Assembly: GCA_947462945.1 (NCBI GenBank)
Contig: CANHTE010000082.1
Span: 1-6,457, forward strand
From: Acetobacteraceae bacterium
Lineage (GTDB): Bacteria > Pseudomonadota > Alphaproteobacteria > Acetobacterales > Acetobacteraceae
Length of the DNA stretch: 6,457 bases
Reading direction: 5' to 3'
A program made the position numbers and the translations under genes. The notes under the pieces were generated by a model. The model saw only the letters and a program-made list of their open reading frames with translations. It had not been told where the DNA came from and made no database searches. This document shows positions 6,233 through 6,457 of the stretch, one piece after another. The first letter of the stretch is position 1. Each line of letters starts with the position of its first letter.

Positions 6233-6457
6233 ATGTCAGATAGCGACGACGACCAGGCCCGAGAGGCCAAAGCCAGCCGCAAGCGCCAGGCCGATGCCCC
6301 CGATTCCGACACGGGCGGCATCGCGGCCGACCGGCTTCGCTCCATCGTGGACCGCATCGAGCGGCTGGAGGAGGAGCGCAAGGCGCTGGGCGAGGACATC
6401 AAGGACATCTACGCCGAGGCGAAATCCGCCGGCTTCGATGTCAAGGTGGTTCGCCAG
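6233..6457 (+). CDS. gapR: GapR-like DNA-binding protein (DUF2312), C-terminus cut by window edge
   Basis: The first 75 residues are present and the frame is still open at the right edge. Residues 30-75 match the DUF2312/GapR domain: [20 protein letters not shown] (30-49), [20 protein letters not shown] (55-74). The first part forms a heptad-like, coiled-coil-prone helix. Caulobacter GapR is a small nucleoid-associated protein that binds overtwisted DNA ahead of replication and transcription and assists topoisomerases; the same role is inferred here. Unlike the 89-residue Caulobacter protein, there is an extension of about 29 residues. It opens with an acidic cluster (SDSDDDQ), followed by a basic one (KASRKRQ), then a flexible [10 protein letters not shown] stretch. 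No in-frame ATG falls between it and the domain, which supports the long form. A GAGAGAGA tract lies just before the start, within an inverted repeat. The gene is downstream of, and perhaps co-transcribed with, DUF1244. Confidence 0.9.
   Translation, partial: MSDSDDDQAREAKASRKRQADAPDSDTGGIAADRLRSIVDRIERLEEERKALGEDIKDIYAEAKSAGFDVKVVRQ

Overview
The window is GC-rich throughout, with dense codon use and overlapping genes. It carries two small genes typical of Alphaproteobacteria at its right edge: a DUF1244 gene followed by a GapR (DUF2312) gene. From gene content and protein style I infer an alphaproteobacterium, plausibly Rhodospirillales/Acetobacteraceae (Roseomonas-like). That rank is inference, not proven. 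I see no mobile element, RNA gene, CRISPR array, origin or attachment site.

Left block (1-2279, minus strand): a propionyl/acetyl-CoA synthetase of the PrpE/ACSS3 type is followed by an ECHDC3-like crotonase-fold protein that runs off the left edge. The two overlap by four bases (ATGA), so they are almost certainly co-translated. The crotonase has lost both catalytic glutamates of classical enoyl-CoA hydratases.

Middle block (about 2315-5258, plus strand, divergent from the first): an EamA-type drug/metabolite exporter, an LctP-type lactate permease homologue and an AlkA-type DNA-3-methyladenine glycosylase. The exporter and permease overlap at their stop and start, and the glycosylase starts two bases after the permease stop, so the three probably form one operon. 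The permease beside a divergent acyl-CoA synthetase suggests a short-chain carboxylate uptake and activation locus. The exporter and the repair enzyme have no obvious metabolic link to it.

Right block (5273-6457): a minus-strand gene for a small secreted four-cysteine protein converges on the glycosylase gene with a 14-base gap. A 176-base divergent spacer separates it from the plus-strand DUF1244 gene, which is followed after 43 bases by the start of a GapR-like nucleoid protein. GapR has an unusual charged N-terminal extension and is cut by the right edge. An imperfect inverted repeat covers its likely ribosome binding site.

Most of the window is ordinary metabolic and housekeeping content. 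I do not see a clear new defence, mobile or biosynthetic system. The points most worth checking are the synthetase/inactive-crotonase pair, the mixed transporter-repair operon and the GapR leader and extension.
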